Shown here one piece after another: positions 9,541 through 18,664 of a DNA stretch of 64,000 bases (positions are counted from its first letter, which is position 1; every line of letters begins with the position of its first letter). A model generated the notes under the pieces. The model saw only the letters and a program-made list of their open reading frames with translations. It was not told the origin of the DNA and searched no databases. Source of the DNA: Bacteroidota bacterium (GTDB lineage Bacteria > Bacteroidota > Bacteroidia > Chitinophagales > Chitinophagaceae); the NCBI GenBank assembly GCA_018267955.1, contig JAFDXL010000008.1, positions 62,001 through 126,000 on the forward strand, given 5' to 3'. The translations under genes were made by a program, and so were the position numbers.

Positions 9541-10029
9541 ATGAAAAAACTATTGCTTTCCTTAAGCGTTGTTTTGGCCGTATCTGGTGTATCATATGCC
9601 CAGAGCCATGACGGACAACCAACTGCAACTACTACAGCTGCACCCGCCGCCGCAGCGCCTGCATCATCATTGAAACCGGAAAATCTTCAATTCAACGAAG
9701 AGATACATGATTTTGGAACTGTTGCCGAAGGTGGCGACATCAACTTTAATTTTGTATTTAAGAACACAGGTAAAGAACCCATTATTGTTCAGTCAGTGAA
9801 CGTATCATGCGGTTGTACCAGCCCATCATGGTCTAAAGACCCTGTATTGCCGGGCAAAAAAGGTACTATACCTGTAACTTACCATACACAAGGCAGGGTA
9901 GGCCAGTTCAATAAGCCAATCACTGTAATGTCTAACGCAGGTACGAAAGTGATCACCATCAAAGGAACTGTAGAAAAAGCACCAGAAAATTCGGTGCCGA
10001 CCAACAAGTCTATGGTTAAAATGAACTAA
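9541..10029 (+). CDS. Secreted DUF1573-domain protein, copy 1
   Basis: This 162-residue exported protein has a signal peptide ending near VSYAQ, then an Ala/Pro/Thr-rich linker (residues 25-45). One DUF1573 domain follows, an immunoglobulin-like beta sandwich common in Bacteroidota. The signatures EEIHDFGTVAEGG, FKNTGKEPIIV and SCGCTSPSW are present. The CGC cysteine pair is shared with copy 2. The role of DUF1573 proteins is unknown. The second, shorter copy begins 20 bases downstream, pointing to tandem duplication and co-transcription. Confidence 0.88.
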   Translation: MKKLLLSLSVVLAVSGVSYAQSHDGQPTATTTAAPAAAAPASSLKPENLQFNEEIHDFGTVAEGGDINFNFVFKNTGKEPIIVQSVNVSCGCTSPSWSKDPVLPGKKGTIPVTYHTQGRVGQFNKPITVMSNAGTKVITIKGTVEKAPENSVPTNKSMVKMN

Positions 10030-10049
10030 TAAAATAAGATATAGAAGGT

Positions 10050-10466
10050 ATGAAACAGTTGTTTGTAACGTTGGCCCTGGCAGTAGCTGCATTTAGTGCA
10101 AATGCGCAAGGTGGAGCTGAATTTAAGTTTAAGAATGGAGATGTTCACGATTTTGGTACTCTTAAAGAGGGCCCTGTTGCCGAATACGCGTTTGAATTTA
10201 CCAATGTAGGTAAAGAACCGTTGATAATAGTAGATGCTAAAGCTGATTGCGGATGTACAACGCCTGACTGGCCTAAACAGCCGATACTGCCGGGTAAATC
10301 TGCGGCCATTACTGTTAGATACACTACGCAAGGGCATGTATCTCCTTTCAATAAGCATATTTATGTAAAATCTAATGCGAAGGTTCCGGGAGAAAAAGAA
10401 CGTTATGAATTAACCATTAAAGGTACTGTGGTAGCTGCCAAAGAACCGGAAGTTGGTAAAAACTAA
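10050..10466 (+). CDS. Secreted DUF1573-domain protein, copy 2
   Basis: This 138-residue protein has a signal peptide (cleavage after NAQ) directly followed by a DUF1573 domain. The motifs DVHDFGTLKEGPVAEYAFEF, VGKEPLIIVDAKADCGCTTP and LPGKSAAITVRYTTQG align block by block with copy 1, but the Ala/Pro/Thr linker is missing. It is the second gene of a two-gene unit, closed by the strong terminator at 10488. Function unknown. Confidence 0.88.
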   Translation: MKQLFVTLALAVAAFSANAQGGAEFKFKNGDVHDFGTLKEGPVAEYAFEFTNVGKEPLIIVDAKADCGCTTPDWPKQPILPGKSAAITVRYTTQGHVSPFNKHIYVKSNAKVPGEKERYELTIKGTVVAAKEPEVGKN

Positions 10467-10487
10467 GTTCAAACCAATATAGATATT

Positions 10488-10521
10488 AAAATAGCCCCTT
10501 AATTGGGGCTATTTTATTTTG
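10488..10521 (+). terminator. Intrinsic terminator after DUF1573 pair
   Basis: An 11-bp perfect stem AAAATAGCCCC/GGGGCTATTTT with a 6-base loop (10499-10504) is followed by ATTTTG. Confidence 0.9.
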
Positions 10522-10550
10522 TATAATGATATTATAAACCATCCATTATA

Positions 10551-10558
10551 TAATTTTG
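10551..10558 (+). promoter_or_regulatory. -7 element almost abutting the aminotransferase start
   Basis: TAATTTTG matches TAnnTTTG and leaves only four bases (CGCC) before the ATG at 10563, so the mRNA is predicted to be leaderless or nearly so. Confidence 0.55.
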
Positions 10559-10562
10559 CGCC

Positions 10563-11753
10563 ATGCCAGTAATATCTCATCGCGGGGCGCAGATGCCCCC
10601 ATCGCCCATACGTAAATTGGTACCGTATGCAGAAGCAGCAAAGAAAAGAGGGACTAAAGTATATCACTTAAATATAGGCCAGCCCGATATTGAAACTCCT
10701 AAAGCCATTCTGGATGCAGTAAAACATGCAGATATAAAAGTGCTGGAGTATAGCCATAGCGCAGGTAATGAAAGCTATCGCAGGAAGCTGGTAGAATACT
10801 ATAAGCGCAATAATATTGAAGTAAACCATAACCAGATCATCATTACAACAGGTGGCTCTGAGGCTATACTATTTGCAGTAATGAGTTGCCTGGACCCCGG
10901 GGATGAGATCATTATACCGGAGCCGTTCTATGCTAACTATAATGGATTCTCTACAAGTGCAGGTGTAAAGATAGTATCTATCCCTTCTGCGATAGAAGAC
11001 GGCTTTTCACTGCCGCCTATTGAGGCCTTTGAAAAAGCGGTGACCACCCGTACCAAAGCCATCATGATATGTAACCCCAATAACCCCACAGGTTATTTGT
11101 ATAGCGAAGCAGAACTGGAAGTGTTGAAGGAGATATGCCTGAAGCATGACCTGTTCCTGTTTAGTGATGAGGCATATCGTGAATTTTGTTATGATGGTAA
11201 GAAGCATATTTCTGCCTTATCAATGGAAGGGCTGGAAGAGCACGCTATATTATTAGATACCATCTCTAAAAGATACAGCGCATGCGGCGCTCGTATTGGT
11301 GCATTTGTAACGCGAAATGCGCAGGTAATAGATGCTGCCATGAAATTTGCACAGGCGCGTTTGAGCCCGCCATCTTTCGAGCAAATATTAGGTGAGGCAG
11401 CAGTAGACCTGCCCGCCAATTATTTTGATGCAGTACACGCAGAATATACATCGCGCAGGGATGTGCTGGTAGAAAGGCTGCAAGCTATTGAAGGAGTAAC
11501 TTGTCCACTGCCCGGTGGTGCATTCTATGCCATGGCTAAGCTGCCGGTGGATGACAGTGAACGTTTCTGCCAATGGTTGCTAGAAGAGTTCTCTCACGAA
11601 GGACAAACCGTAATGATGGCCCCTGCTGCCGGATTCTATGCTACACCCGGTAAAGGCCGCAATGAAGTAAGACTTGCCTACGTACTGAACAAAGAAGATA
11701 TAAATAAAGCGATGGATTGCCTGGAAGCGGCACTGAAAGAATACAATAAATAA
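10563..11753 (+). CDS. Class I/II pyridoxal phosphate-dependent aminotransferase
   Basis: This is a cytosolic fold-type I aminotransferase of the aspartate aminotransferase superfamily, 396 residues. NPNNPTG at 171-177 binds the substrate carboxylate region, Asp202 (SDEAY) contacts the cofactor, and Lys236 in LDTISKRYSACG forms the Schiff base. The HLNIGQPD N-terminal motif is also present. The amino donor is not clear: aspartate, alanine or aromatic activity are all possible. It is a single-gene unit between two terminators, with a -7 element only four bases before the ATG. Confidence 0.9.
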   Translation: MPVISHRGAQMPPSPIRKLVPYAEAAKKRGTKVYHLNIGQPDIETPKAILDAVKHADIKVLEYSHSAGNESYRRKLVEYYKRNNIEVNHNQIIITTGGSEAILFAVMSCLDPGDEIIIPEPFYANYNGFSTSAGVKIVSIPSAIEDGFSLPPIEAFEKAVTTRTKAIMICNPNNPTGYLYSEAELEVLKEICLKHDLFLFSDEAYREFCYDGKKHISALSMEGLEEHAILLDTISKRYSACGARIGAFVTRNAQVIDAAMKFAQARLSPPSFEQILGEAAVDLPANYFDAVHAEYTSRRDVLVERLQAIEGVTCPLPGGAFYAMAKLPVDDSERFCQWLLEEFSHEGQTVMMAPAAGFYATPGKGRNEVRLAYVLNKEDINKAMDCLEAALKEYNK

Positions 11754-11757
11754 GAAT

Positions 11758-11785
11758 AAAAAATGCCCCGAAAGGGGCATTTTTT
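11758..11785. terminator. Bidirectional intrinsic terminator
   Basis: A 12-bp stem (11758-11769 with 11774-11785) has a GAAA tetraloop. A-rich and T-rich flanks give U tracts on both strands. It overlaps the ade stop codon by two bases. Confidence 0.9.
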
Positions 11786-13421
11786 ATGGAACAATAATAT
11801 CCGTGAATTTAAAAGCGCGGCCATCGAATAAGCCTTTATCACTAAGCTTTAAGGAAGGGATCACTAACAAAGCCATAAAAGAGAGCGTCATAAACGGGGC
11901 TTTCAATTTTGTGCCTAATTGGTGTGCTGCGGCATCTATAGCTGCGTACTCTTCTGCAATACAGTAACCGTCTTTATCTGACATCAGGCCGGCAACCGGT
12001 AATGGCATAAATTGAACGTTGTCTTTGTCGTCTGCAACAGAAACACCTCCTTTGCATTCGATCAATGCATTGACAGCAGTACAAATAGATGCGTCGTCGA
12101 CACCAACGCATACGATGTTGTGGCAATCATGTGCGACAGTAGATGCAATAGCGCCATGCTTTAACCCGAAGTTTTTAATGAAAGCTACTGCAACAGGCGC
12201 GCCAGGTGTGTACCTATTTACAACTGCAATTTTAAGGATGTCATTTGCTACATCAGAAACTATTTTGCCCTCTTCTATTTTGGGCACATGCAACCATTCA
12301 TTTGTTATCAACTGTCCTTCTATTGCTTCTATTACACGAATCTGTTTCGCGTCCCCCTTAGTCATGACTACAAAATCCTGTGGTGTTCGTTTATTTGTAT
12401 CAAACCTGTTTATTACAGGTACTTCGATAAAATGCAGTTTGGACTTGCCATTTTCTGCGACTTTAATTCCATTGAGGTAAGTGGATTCGACTTCAAACGC
12501 TGAGAGATCTTTTACTACAATGAAATCTGCAGGATCGCCGATCCTAAGCAGTCCTACCGGTATATTATAATGCTGCACGGGATTAACAGAAGCCGCTTTT
12601 AAAACATCGAAGAGATCATATCCAAGCTGTACAGAACGCTGCACCAGCTTGTTGATATGACCGAGCACTAACTCGTCGGGGTGCTTGTCGTCGCTGCAAA
12701 ACATCACTTTGTCAGGATGACTTTTTAGTAGAGGATGTAGTGCATTAAAGTTCCGGGCAGCACTTCCTTCGCGTATGATGATCTTCATCCCAGCAGCTAT
12801 TTTTTCCAGCGCTTCTTCCAACTCAAAACATTCGTGGTCAGTTGTAATGCCGGCTGAGGCATAGGTGATCACGTCATTGCCCCTCAAGCCGGGTGCATGC
12901 CCGTCAACCGGTTTGCCTGCTTTTTTGGCAGCATCTATTTTGGCCAGCACTTCTTTGTCTTTGAAAAGTACCCCCGGGTAATTCATCATCTCTGACAAAT
13001 ACCAGATGTCTTTGTTGGCCAGCAGTGTAGTTACAGCTGCTGCATCCAGCTTGTCGCCTGCCGTTTCAAAATCAGTAGCCGGAACACAAGAAGGCGCACC
13101 AAAGAAGAATTTAAACGGCGTTTTTTTGCTATTGTCTATCATGTATTGCACACCTTGCATACCGCATACATTGGCGATCTCATGCGGATCTGATACGGTA
13201 GCCACGGTGCCGTGCGCCACTGCAAGTTGTGCAAAAGAAGTAGGCACCATCATGCTGCTTTCGATATGCACATGAGCATCGATAAACCCGGGGAGTATAT
13301 AATTTTCGACATCTTCCGTTGTCCGTTCAACAGAATGAATAATGCCATTTGAAATGGTGATTTTCGCAGGGTATATTTCCCGCGAAAAGATATCTATTAG
13401 CTTTCCCGTTATTAATTGCAT
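11784..13421 (-). CDS. ade: Adenine deaminase
   Basis: This metal-dependent amidohydrolase converts adenine to hypoxanthine and ammonia in purine salvage. The N-terminal metal site [14 protein letters not shown] contains His50 and His52. The adenine-deaminase-specific motifs [18 protein letters not shown] and DDKHPDEL follow. The C-terminal Ade domain contains [11 protein letters not shown]. Length 545 residues is close to the family norm. It starts 12 bases after the truncated hemoglobin gene, so the two are probably co-transcribed. Terminated at 11758-11785. Confidence 0.95.
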   Translation of the reverse strand: MQLITGKLIDIFSREIYPAKITISNGIIHSVERTTEDVENYILPGFIDAHVHIESSMMVPTSFAQLAVAHGTVATVSDPHEIANVCGMQGVQYMIDNSKKTPFKFFFGAPSCVPATDFETAGDKLDAAAVTTLLANKDIWYLSEMMNYPGVLFKDKEVLAKIDAAKKAGKPVDGHAPGLRGNDVITYASAGITTDHECFELEEALEKIAAGMKIIIREGSAARNFNALHPLLKSHPDKVMFCSDDKHPDELVLGHINKLVQRSVQLGYDLFDVLKAASVNPVQHYNIPVGLLRIGDPADFIVVKDLSAFEVESTYLNGIKVAENGKSKLHFIEVPVINRFDTNKRTPQDFVVMTKGDAKQIRVIEAIEGQLITNEWLHVPKIEEGKIVSDVANDILKIAVVNRYTPGAPVAVAFIKNFGLKHGAIASTVAHDCHNIVCVGVDDASICTAVNALIECKGGVSVADDKDNVQFMPLPVAGLMSDKDGYCIAEEYAAIDAAAHQLGTKLKAPFMTLSFMALLVIPSLKLSDKGLFDGRAFKFTDIIVP

Positions 13422-13432
13422 GATTAAGTCTT

Positions 13433-13825
13433 TTAGATCAAAGATTTTCCATCCCTTGCGGCGTCTACCTTCATCCTGATGAGCCCGAGCATTGCCTCTG
13501 CCCTTTTAATGGCTTTTTCAGCGTTAGGGCCATGAAACAAGGAATGAACAGTTTGGGCCCAGAGTTGTAACCACCTCGTGTAGTGCCCGGGTTGTAAAGT
13601 GATTTTCTTATCGAGCTGTATATGGGTTTGAATAGGGTTGCCTTTATATTCATGTGCATCCAACAATACCATTTCCCAGAAGTTATACATGACAGGTAAA
13701 TGGTGTGACCAATCATCGCCTATGATCTCGTTGAAAATATAACCTATTGTGGCATCTTTTCTAACATCTTTATAAAAACTATCGACAAGCAGTTTTATAT
13801 CCTGTATTGATTGTATGTCGTTCAT
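13433..13825 (-). CDS. Group III truncated hemoglobin
   Basis: This 130-residue single-domain heme protein has the 2-on-2 globin fold. The proximal heme ligand is predicted to be His81 in the [11 protein letters not shown] segment. The N-terminal [23 protein letters not shown] and the [17 protein letters not shown] segment are typical of cluster III truncated hemoglobins. Proposed roles in the family are oxygen or nitric oxide handling and peroxide chemistry. It is the promoter-proximal gene of a pair with ade. An imperfect -7 element (TAATTTAG, minus strand, 13854-13847) lies just upstream. Confidence 0.85.
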   Translation of the reverse strand: MNDIQSIQDIKLLVDSFYKDVRKDATIGYIFNEIIGDDWSHHLPVMYNFWEMVLLDAHEYKGNPIQTHIQLDKKITLQPGHYTRWLQLWAQTVHSLFHGPNAEKAIKRAEAMLGLIRMKVDAARDGKSLI

Positions 13826-13924
13826 GTATAGACAATCGGTATAGTGCTAAATTACGAATGAATAGCCGTATAATTGAAGAGATGAACTATCTTAATGGCT
13901 GAATATCTTAGATAAAGGAACTGA

Positions 13925-16900
13925 ATGAGTCGCGTTAAATTACATATTGCTGTGCTGTTGCTGTTGTGTTCCTTTACAGCTACTGCCGGAGTAGATACTC
14001 TAAGCCGTGTGCATTTTGATGTTCATAACGGACTGCCGAGTAACAATCTTTACACCTTCCTGCAAGATAGGTATGGCTATATATGGTTTGCTACAGAAAA
14101 TGGTGTGGTAAAATACAATGGATATACATTCAGGACATTCAATACAAATGATGGCATGCCATCGCCCGAGGTGTGGAAGCTTACAGAAGACAGGTATGGG
14201 CGATTGTGGGCAAATTATCATTCTACCCAGTTAGGTTATTTTAAACAAGATGTTTTCAAGACAATAGATTTTAACCTGCCAAGGATTTATAATACCAGTA
14301 TATTCCTGGATAAAAAGGGAATCCCATATTTTGCCTATGGCATGCCATCTGTAACAACCTTGCTGTCTTTTGATTCTACTGATAAGATATCAATTCAGAA
14401 GTTCCCCGGTTTTTCGGGCATCATGCTCAGCGGAGATCATAGGTTTATCAGTATGCTGCAGCCGTATAATATATTGTGTGAGATGGAGTTTGCCAATGGA
14501 AAAGTAAAGGCAAAACCATTTTGCGATACGGTACTGGCAAAGAAGATGCGACATGATAATTCAAACATGGTAATTACAAGCGACAACCTTTGTTTGAATT
14601 TTAAAAACGGTGAAAACTTTCTTAGCTGCTATGACTTAAAAAACTGTACAACGGATACTATATCATTGAAAAGTTATGGTGCTACGGAGGAAGAGATCAT
14701 CTATAATTTTGATATAGTAGAAGATAAATTTATTGTTCTTACCCAAAATGCTGTATATGTTCTTGGTGCCGGATTGAAGTTGCTAAGACGAATAGAGGTG
14801 AATAAATTATTGCCCGGAAAACCACAGATAGCTTACTGGACCATAGATGATATTGGCAATGAATGGTTTGCTACTAACAGTGTTGGTGGTTATATGTTTC
14901 CTGCCAAATTTCTGCAGCTGCAGAAGGATAATATTTTGAATGAAGCCGGTGATGAGACTTATGTTGGCAGCCTGGCTGATGGGACTACCTGTTGGTGGAG
15001 CAAGCTTAAAAAAACAATAATTGCGATATCGGCTGATAAAGTTAATTACTACTGGACTGATAAGATCGTTAAACGTGTGGCAGATTATGACAATAATAAT
15101 ATGCTGATCAGTGCCCCTGATGGTTTGTTTGTTTGTGAAAAAGAAAACGGTTTACTGCATTTTATACAGGAAGGGAGATATATAGAATTAGGGCCGAAGA
15201 CCGTTGGTACTTATATTAAACCAACTCACAGTGTTTATACGGAAGCATTAAAGAGCAATGAATTCTATAGCATTATTAATATCCAAAAGTATAGAAATGG
15301 AAGATTTTTTCTTTCTAATTACGGCAATATAAAAGTAGTAGATATAGATACTGGAAAGATATTGCTGGATGTAATTGCTTTCAATAGGTACACGACATCA
15401 CTGTATGATTCTGCCCTCAACAGAATTGTATATAACAACAGGGAAGGATTTTTAATTGTTAAGCCAGATAGCATAAAAACCGTAGAGGTAAAAAAGCACG
15501 TGTTAAAGCTGCTGGATATAGATGTTATATCCAGCATGGCTGTTGATAAATATGGGGATCTGATTATTGCGGAAGATAAGAATCTTGTTCTCTTCAATCT
15601 TCAGACAAGAAATATTGTGCAAGTAAATCTGAACGTGAATTTTGCCAACTTAAAAATGGTTGTTTCCGGCGACAAGCTGATCCTTGCAGGAAAGTTTGGT
15701 TTAGCATACGCAACTATTTTAGGCAGCTGCAAGCTTTCTTCATTTAAAGTAGCTCCAAATGTTAATACCAATATATATGATAATGTAAAGGATATTGTTG
15801 TAGATAATTATGGTAAAATATTTGTGGCCACAGACAATGGTATCTTTAATACTACTGTAAATGATTTAGTCCATTCAGATAAGCTGATGGATGATCGTGA
15901 TAATAATTTCATGAAAATTACTATCACCAATCCTTATCCGAGGCGAATATTCAACGCGGATACCTTGTTTTTTCCGGCACGTACCGATAAGATCACTTTT
16001 GACTGTATTAATATATATGCCAAAGGCAGCAGATATTTTGTCTATAAGATCGAAGGTATCAATGATTGGCAGAAAAGTGTAAGTGGAGAGGCTTTGTTGA
16101 CCGATGTAAAACCGGGCATAGCCTATAAGGTGTTTTGTTATGTAGTGGATGATATGTGGAAGAGTAAGCTGTACACCTTTTATATTTATAAACAACCGCG
16201 CTGGTATGAAACCCTTTTCTGGGTGCGGCTTTTCTGGGTTGGTGGCGTAATGCTCGCGGGCGCTTTGGTGGCATTTATTATATTGATAACGCGTTATTAC
16301 GTAAATCAATCTAATAAAAAGAAGAGTAGATTACTAGACCTGGAACTGAGAGCTATTTATTCCCAGATCAATCCGCATTTTATATTTAATACCCTTAGTT
16401 CGGCATTGTTTTTTATTAACAGAAGGCAGTTTGCCGAAGCGTATTCTCACGTAAGCAAATTTTCAAGGTTATTGAGATCCTATCTTAAATCGTCGCAGGA
16501 GCGTTATATAAGTGTAGCAGAGGAAATATCTATGTTACGGAACTATATAGAACTGCAGCAAATAAGATTTGAAGAAAAGCTGGATTATACAATTGAAGTA
16601 GATAATAAAATACCGGCTGACAATGTTAAGATACCCTCTCTATTGCTGCAGCCACTGGTTGAAAACGCAATTAATCATGGATTGTTTCATAAAAAGGGTC
16701 GGGGAATGCTAAGTCTCAGATTTTTGCAAGGTACTACCAGTGATGACCTGGTGGTTGTAATAGAAGATAATGGTATTGGCAGATTAAAGGCTTCTGAAAT
16801 AAATAAGAGCAATATCTTTAAAAGAGAATCTTATGGAACGCAGCTTACCCGTAAACTTATTGAGATATTCAGGGAATATGAGCATATGAATATTTATCTT

Positions 16901-16978
16901 CAATATACAGATAAGCTGGCTCCGGATACCGGAACGATTGTAACATTGACTATCAGAAATGTAAAATACGATGCCTGA
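13925..16978 (+). CDS. LytS-type sensor histidine kinase with periplasmic two-component propeller domain
   Basis: This 1,017-residue membrane sensor has a signal peptide (residues 1-21), then a long extracytoplasmic region with Reg_prop-like beta-propeller repeats (for example DRYGYIWFATENGVVKYNG and DNYGKIFVATDNGIFNT). A Y_Y_Y-like domain follows (about 680-755), with one transmembrane helix near 760-790. The cytosolic His_kinase domain has the phospho-acceptor His818 in QINPHFIFNTL. The ATPase part shows LLLQPLVENAINHG and IEDNGIG. It lacks a separate HisKA dimerisation domain, as expected for LytS/YehU-type kinases. It overlaps its response regulator by 8 bases, so the two are translationally coupled. 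The ligand is unknown. Confidence 0.93.
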   Translation: MSRVKLHIAVLLLLCSFTATAGVDTLSRVHFDVHNGLPSNNLYTFLQDRYGYIWFATENGVVKYNGYTFRTFNTNDGMPSPEVWKLTEDRYGRLWANYHSTQLGYFKQDVFKTIDFNLPRIYNTSIFLDKKGIPYFAYGMPSVTTLLSFDSTDKISIQKFPGFSGIMLSGDHRFISMLQPYNILCEMEFANGKVKAKPFCDTVLAKKMRHDNSNMVITSDNLCLNFKNGENFLSCYDLKNCTTDTISLKSYGATEEEIIYNFDIVEDKFIVLTQNAVYVLGAGLKLLRRIEVNKLLPGKPQIAYWTIDDIGNEWFATNSVGGYMFPAKFLQLQKDNILNEAGDETYVGSLADGTTCWWSKLKKTIIAISADKVNYYWTDKIVKRVADYDNNNMLISAPDGLFVCEKENGLLHFIQEGRYIELGPKTVGTYIKPTHSVYTEALKSNEFYSIINIQKYRNGRFFLSNYGNIKVVDIDTGKILLDVIAFNRYTTSLYDSALNRIVYNNREGFLIVKPDSIKTVEVKKHVLKLLDIDVISSMAVDKYGDLIIAEDKNLVLFNLQTRNIVQVNLNVNFANLKMVVSGDKLILAGKFGLAYATILGSCKLSSFKVAPNVNTNIYDNVKDIVVDNYGKIFVATDNGIFNTTVNDLVHSDKLMDDRDNNFMKITITNPYPRRIFNADTLFFPARTDKITFDCINIYAKGSRYFVYKIEGINDWQKSVSGEALLTDVKPGIAYKVFCYVVDDMWKSKLYTFYIYKQPRWYETLFWVRLFWVGGVMLAGALVAFIILITRYYVNQSNKKKSRLLDLELRAIYSQINPHFIFNTLSSALFFINRRQFAEAYSHVSKFSRLLRSYLKSSQERYISVAEEISMLRNYIELQQIRFEEKLDYTIEVDNKIPADNVKIPSLLLQPLVENAINHGLFHKKGRGMLSLRFLQGTTSDDLVVVIEDNGIGRLKASEINKSNIFKRESYGTQLTRKLIEIFREYEHMNIYLQYTDKLAPDTGTIVTLTIRNVKYDA

Positions 16979-17711
16979 ACTTAGGAGTATTATTATTGAT
17001 GATGAGCCTAAGGCCATCGAGTTGTTGAGGTCGCGGTTAAAAATATTGTATCCGGATATGACGATATTGGGTACTTATACTAATTGGGAAGCCGGTTTGG
17101 AAGCAGTGCGTAGTTTGCCATTGAATATCCTGTTTATAGATGTATCTATGCCGGGAAAGTCTGGTGTTGATTTTTTGAAATTATTTCCATCAATACCCTT
17201 CCAGGTAATTTTTATCACGGCACATAGTGAATTTGCCTTGCAGGCGATCAAATTTTCGGCAGCAGGTTATGTTCTAAAACCCATAGATGACCTGGAATTG
17301 TCTTTTGCTGTAAACAAAGCCATAGAGAATATCAACCATAAAACAGTTGACAGCCAGCCGGCAAATACCACAATAAAAATAGGTATACCGAATATTAAAG
17401 GCGTGGATTATCTGAACTCCGATGATATATTATACTTTGAAAGCGTCAATAAGTATACCAAGGTAGTAACGGGCGACTATAGTATTATGAGCTCTTATAA
17501 TCTTGGAGAATTTAAGAAAATCATTGATGGAGACATATTTTTTCAAGCGCACCGGTCATATATAGTGAATTTGCGACATGTGAAACGGTTTGAAACTTCC
17601 GGTACGTTGATAATGGCTGATAATATGCAAATACCCGTTTCTAAGAACGTAAAAAGTGAGTTTTTGGCTGCATTCAGCAAAATAAGCAGAACTGCAGGTC
17701 TGAAAAAATAG
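16971..17711 (+). CDS. LytTR-family response regulator
   Basis: This 246-residue transcription regulator has an N-terminal receiver domain with acidic residues DDEP (10-13), phospho-acceptor Asp57 (LFIDVSMPG) and Lys in VLKPIDD. The C-terminal LytTR DNA-binding domain (about 140-240) shows YFESVNKYTKV and FFQAHRSYIVNL. It pairs with the overlapping LytS-type kinase. LytTR proteins bind paired 9-bp direct repeats, and a pair resembling their consensus lies directly after this gene (17725-17754). Confidence 0.95.
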   Translation: MPELRSIIIDDEPKAIELLRSRLKILYPDMTILGTYTNWEAGLEAVRSLPLNILFIDVSMPGKSGVDFLKLFPSIPFQVIFITAHSEFALQAIKFSAAGYVLKPIDDLELSFAVNKAIENINHKTVDSQPANTTIKIGIPNIKGVDYLNSDDILYFESVNKYTKVVTGDYSIMSSYNLGEFKKIIDGDIFFQAHRSYIVNLRHVKRFETSGTLIMADNMQIPVSKNVKSEFLAAFSKISRTAGLKK

Positions 17712-17724
17712 GGGGCAGCAGTAA

Positions 17725-17762
17725 ACCGTTCGTCGGATGAAACCTAACCTTCGTCCGATGAA
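17725..17762. promoter_or_regulatory. Tandem LytTR-box-like direct repeats, also able to form a 13-bp hairpin
   Basis: ACCGTTCGT at 17725 fits the published degenerate LytTR consensus ([TA][AC][CA]GTTN[AG][TG]) at 9 of 9 positions. AACCTTCGT at 17746 fits at 8 of 9. The start-to-start distance is 21 bp, two helical turns, as in AgrA-type sites. The enclosing 13-mers TTCGTCGGATGAA (17729) and TTCGTCCGATGAA (17750) also pair as RNA: 13 of 13 positions with two G-U pairs and an 8-base loop. DNA site and RNA hairpin are competing readings. Confidence 0.5.
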
Positions 17763-17929
17763 GTGGCGGGTTAGTTTAATTGAAAGATATAAGGTGTAAT
17801 AATAATGGTTTCTTTGTAGAAGAGCTACAAACCCACTATTTGCTATTTACCTTATCATTAAGCGCTACGCCAGCCCTTATGTCCCCTAAATTGTTACCCA
17901 ATACGCACACACTCCTATAGACATAATTA
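17763..17929. other. Non-coding stretch between LytTR element and terminator
   Basis: No supported gene is seen. A 13-codon frame at 17879-17920 (plus strand) has no other support. Because a LytTR-box pair lies upstream and a terminator that works on the plus strand lies downstream, a short regulated RNA of under 200 bases is conceivable but unproven. Confidence 0.3.
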
Positions 17930-17957
17930 AAAGGGAAAATCGAAAGATTTTCCCTTT
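17930..17957. terminator. Bidirectional intrinsic terminator
   Basis: A 12-bp stem AAAGGGAAAATC/GATTTTCCCTTT has a GAAA loop. It is followed by TTTATGTTTT on plus and by TTTTAATTA on minus. It ends the LUD gene on the minus strand and can end plus-strand transcripts past the response regulator. Confidence 0.85.
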
Positions 17958-17963
17958 ATGTTT

Positions 17964-18623
17964 TCATGCATTTATCAGAAAGCAAAATACTTCGCCGGGG
18001 CCGTGCACGCCGACAACCAGTGTTTTCTCGATATCAGCAGTTCTGCTGGGACCTGTATTAAGATTGATCATTGATGGCAGGCCATTTGTGTATTTCTTCT
18101 TTACAGCATCAAGCGCATTGGCAATATCCGGAAGCACCTGGTTTGTGTAAGCTACCATGATATGAACCGGGTAAAATACTGTAGACGTGCGCCCCATTGG
18201 CTGCTTACTGCTGAGCAATACAGAGCCTGTACGTGCTACCAGGAATTCGCACGCTGTAATACATGCATCAGCCTTGTCATTTTGAATGTTTACCGGCTGA
18301 ACAATGTTTAGCTTGTTATTTTGGAAAAGGTGCAACAAACGATCATCTGCACAATACAATTGTTGCCAGCCCCTGCTATCGTACAGATCGTGAACAGATT
18401 CCAGGAACTCTTTTTCATTATCGCAAAACACAAATTTTCCACCCAACGCAATAAAGTTCTGAGCAAATTGTTCTTCAGGCGAAATATCTGCCTTGGCAAA
18501 AGCCTGGGGAACCTGTTCTTTTTCCACTTCGGAGAAAGGCATCGGCTTGGCTTCATTACCTAATCCTTTGCGGATACGGCTAAGTATATTTTCCCTTGCT
18601 TTGGAGGTTTTGATTGTATGCAT
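17964..18623 (-). CDS. LUD-domain protein (LutC/YkgG family)
   Basis: This 219-residue protein carries one LUD (DUF162) domain, the fold of LutC in the L-lactate oxidation LutABC complex. Signatures are ARTGSVLL, GRTSTVFYPVHIMVA and GPSRTADIEKTLVVGVHGPG. The frame extends to a TTG at 18635, but the ATG at 18623 is preferred because a consensus -7 element (TATTTTTG, 18640-18633) overlaps that TTG. Neither lutA nor lutB is adjacent, so a lactate role is inferred only from the domain. Confidence 0.85.
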   Translation of the reverse strand: MHTIKTSKARENILSRIRKGLGNEAKPMPFSEVEKEQVPQAFAKADISPEEQFAQNFIALGGKFVFCDNEKEFLESVHDLYDSRGWQQLYCADDRLLHLFQNNKLNIVQPVNIQNDKADACITACEFLVARTGSVLLSSKQPMGRTSTVFYPVHIMVAYTNQVLPDIANALDAVKKKYTNGLPSMINLNTGPSRTADIEKTLVVGVHGPGEVFCFLINA

Positions 18624-18632
18624 AAGAAGGGA

Positions 18633-18640
18633 CAAAAATA
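18633..18640 (-). promoter_or_regulatory. -7 element close to the LUD gene start
   Basis: On the minus strand TATTTTTG matches TAnnTTTG and ends nine bases before the ATG at 18623. The predicted leader is only a few bases. Confidence 0.5.
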
Positions 18641-18664
18641 AGCAATTAGTATACTTATAGGGAG

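Noticed and set aside
17879-17920. 13-codon open frame downstream of the LytTR boxes, possible signalling peptide
   Set aside because: No start context, no processing or export gene nearby, and a frame this short is expected by chance.
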